Source: Akkermansiaceae bacterium UBA1506 (GTDB taxonomy: Bacteria > Verrucomicrobiota > Verrucomicrobiia > Verrucomicrobiales > DEV007). From it: DNA of 32,577 nucleotides. The notes beneath the pieces are model-generated. The model was not told where the DNA came from and did no database searches. It saw only the letters and a list, made by a program, of their open reading frames with translations. The position numbers and the translations under genes are program-made. Within the stretch, counting starts at the first letter, position 1. Every line of letters begins with the position of its first letter. Of this stretch, positions 32,375 through 32,577 are shown one piece after another. The stretch spans positions 1 to 32,577 of the forward strand of contig DCQY01000030.1 in the NCBI GenBank assembly GCA_002323995.1, given 5' to 3'.

Positions 32375-32577
32375 GTGAAACTGCAGGGTAAAACTGCAGT
32401 CATTACCAAAGGTGCCCAAGGGATCGGTATTGGCTGCGCTATCGAACTGGCCCGCGAAGGAGCCGAGATAGCTCTGGTAGATCGACCAGGATACAAAAAC
32501 CGTCCAAGGCTCTTGCGACTTTAAAGCTAATCGGCCGCCCGATAGCGACTATGTCACCCCTACTATTTGGCCGGTCG
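32375..32577 (+). pseudogene. Remnant of a short-chain dehydrogenase/reductase (3' partial at window edge)
   Basis: A GTG frame at 32375 encodes VKLQGKTAVITKGAQGIGIG and onward to a TAA at 32522, only 49 codons. The start is that of a glucose-dehydrogenase-like SDR (KLxGKTAxxTGGAQGIG), but the first glycine of TGxxxGIG is Lys, which would damage the cofactor site. After CAIELAREGAEIALVDRPG the frame is lost. A shift to another frame near 32497 (an A5 run) restores a plausible helix KALATLKLIG, open to the window end. This suggests a frameshifted decayed gene. The last part is not clearly SDR-like and the rest lies beyond the window. Confidence 0.6.

Overview
The window looks like a chromosomal segment of a Gram-negative bacterium, most probably a member of the Verrucomicrobiota. 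The supporting signs are a lysine-rich DksA-type protein beside rpmG and rpsR, two tandem PilT-type ATPases, two DUF1080 proteins, an SSB, an outer-membrane TonB-dependent receptor, and weak or absent Shine-Dalgarno motifs with several possible TTG/GTG starts. This placement rests on gene content and protein style read by eye; no 16S or database comparison was possible. Most of the window is ordinary core genome, and no insertion sequence, phage, CRISPR array, rRNA or tRNA gene was seen.

Layout. Bases 1-2051 (+) carry the 3' part of a histone-H1-like/DksA fusion, then rpmG, rpsR with a strong terminator, and an SRAP (HMCES/YedK) DNA-crosslink protein. Bases 2052-6324 (-) are a three-gene signalling operon: a secreted von Willebrand A protein, a sensor histidine kinase with a large low-complexity extracytoplasmic insert, and an OmpR/PhoB-type response regulator. 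Four PHO-box-like heptamers at exact 11-base spacing precede it. Bases 6452-8582 (-) hold an unrecognised winged-helix-like protein with an AT-rich, repeat-bearing upstream region, and a membrane-anchored DUF1080 protein. Bases 8810-11031 (+) are two PilT-type ATPases, whose terminator lies inside the 3' end of a convergent BASS-family transporter gene. Bases 12150-16370 (+) are serA, two tandem paralogous membrane proteins and a secreted EEP-family hydrolase.

Bases 16367-19651 (-) hold ssb, then an MFS transporter whose start overlaps the stop of a membrane-anchored GH75-like (chitosanase-type) protein. Bases 19766-21445 (+) carry small genes: a cupin, a possible lipoprotein, a hotdog thioesterase and a small hypothetical protein. 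Bases 21498-25494 (-) are smpB, aroC, a CvpA-like protein and gatB, the last three tightly packed. Next come a secreted DUF1080 protein, an ovothiol-type methyltransferase (OvoA C-terminal-like), apt and an AraC/PchR-like regulator. Bases 28819-32302 form a divergent pair: a DUF6607-like secreted protein (-) and a haem-type TonB-dependent receptor (+). The window ends in a broken short-chain dehydrogenase fragment.

The strongest candidates for new biology are the vWA-kinase-regulator operon with its heptamer array, the GH75-like/MFS coupled pair, and the haem-receptor/DUF6607/AraC neighbourhood.
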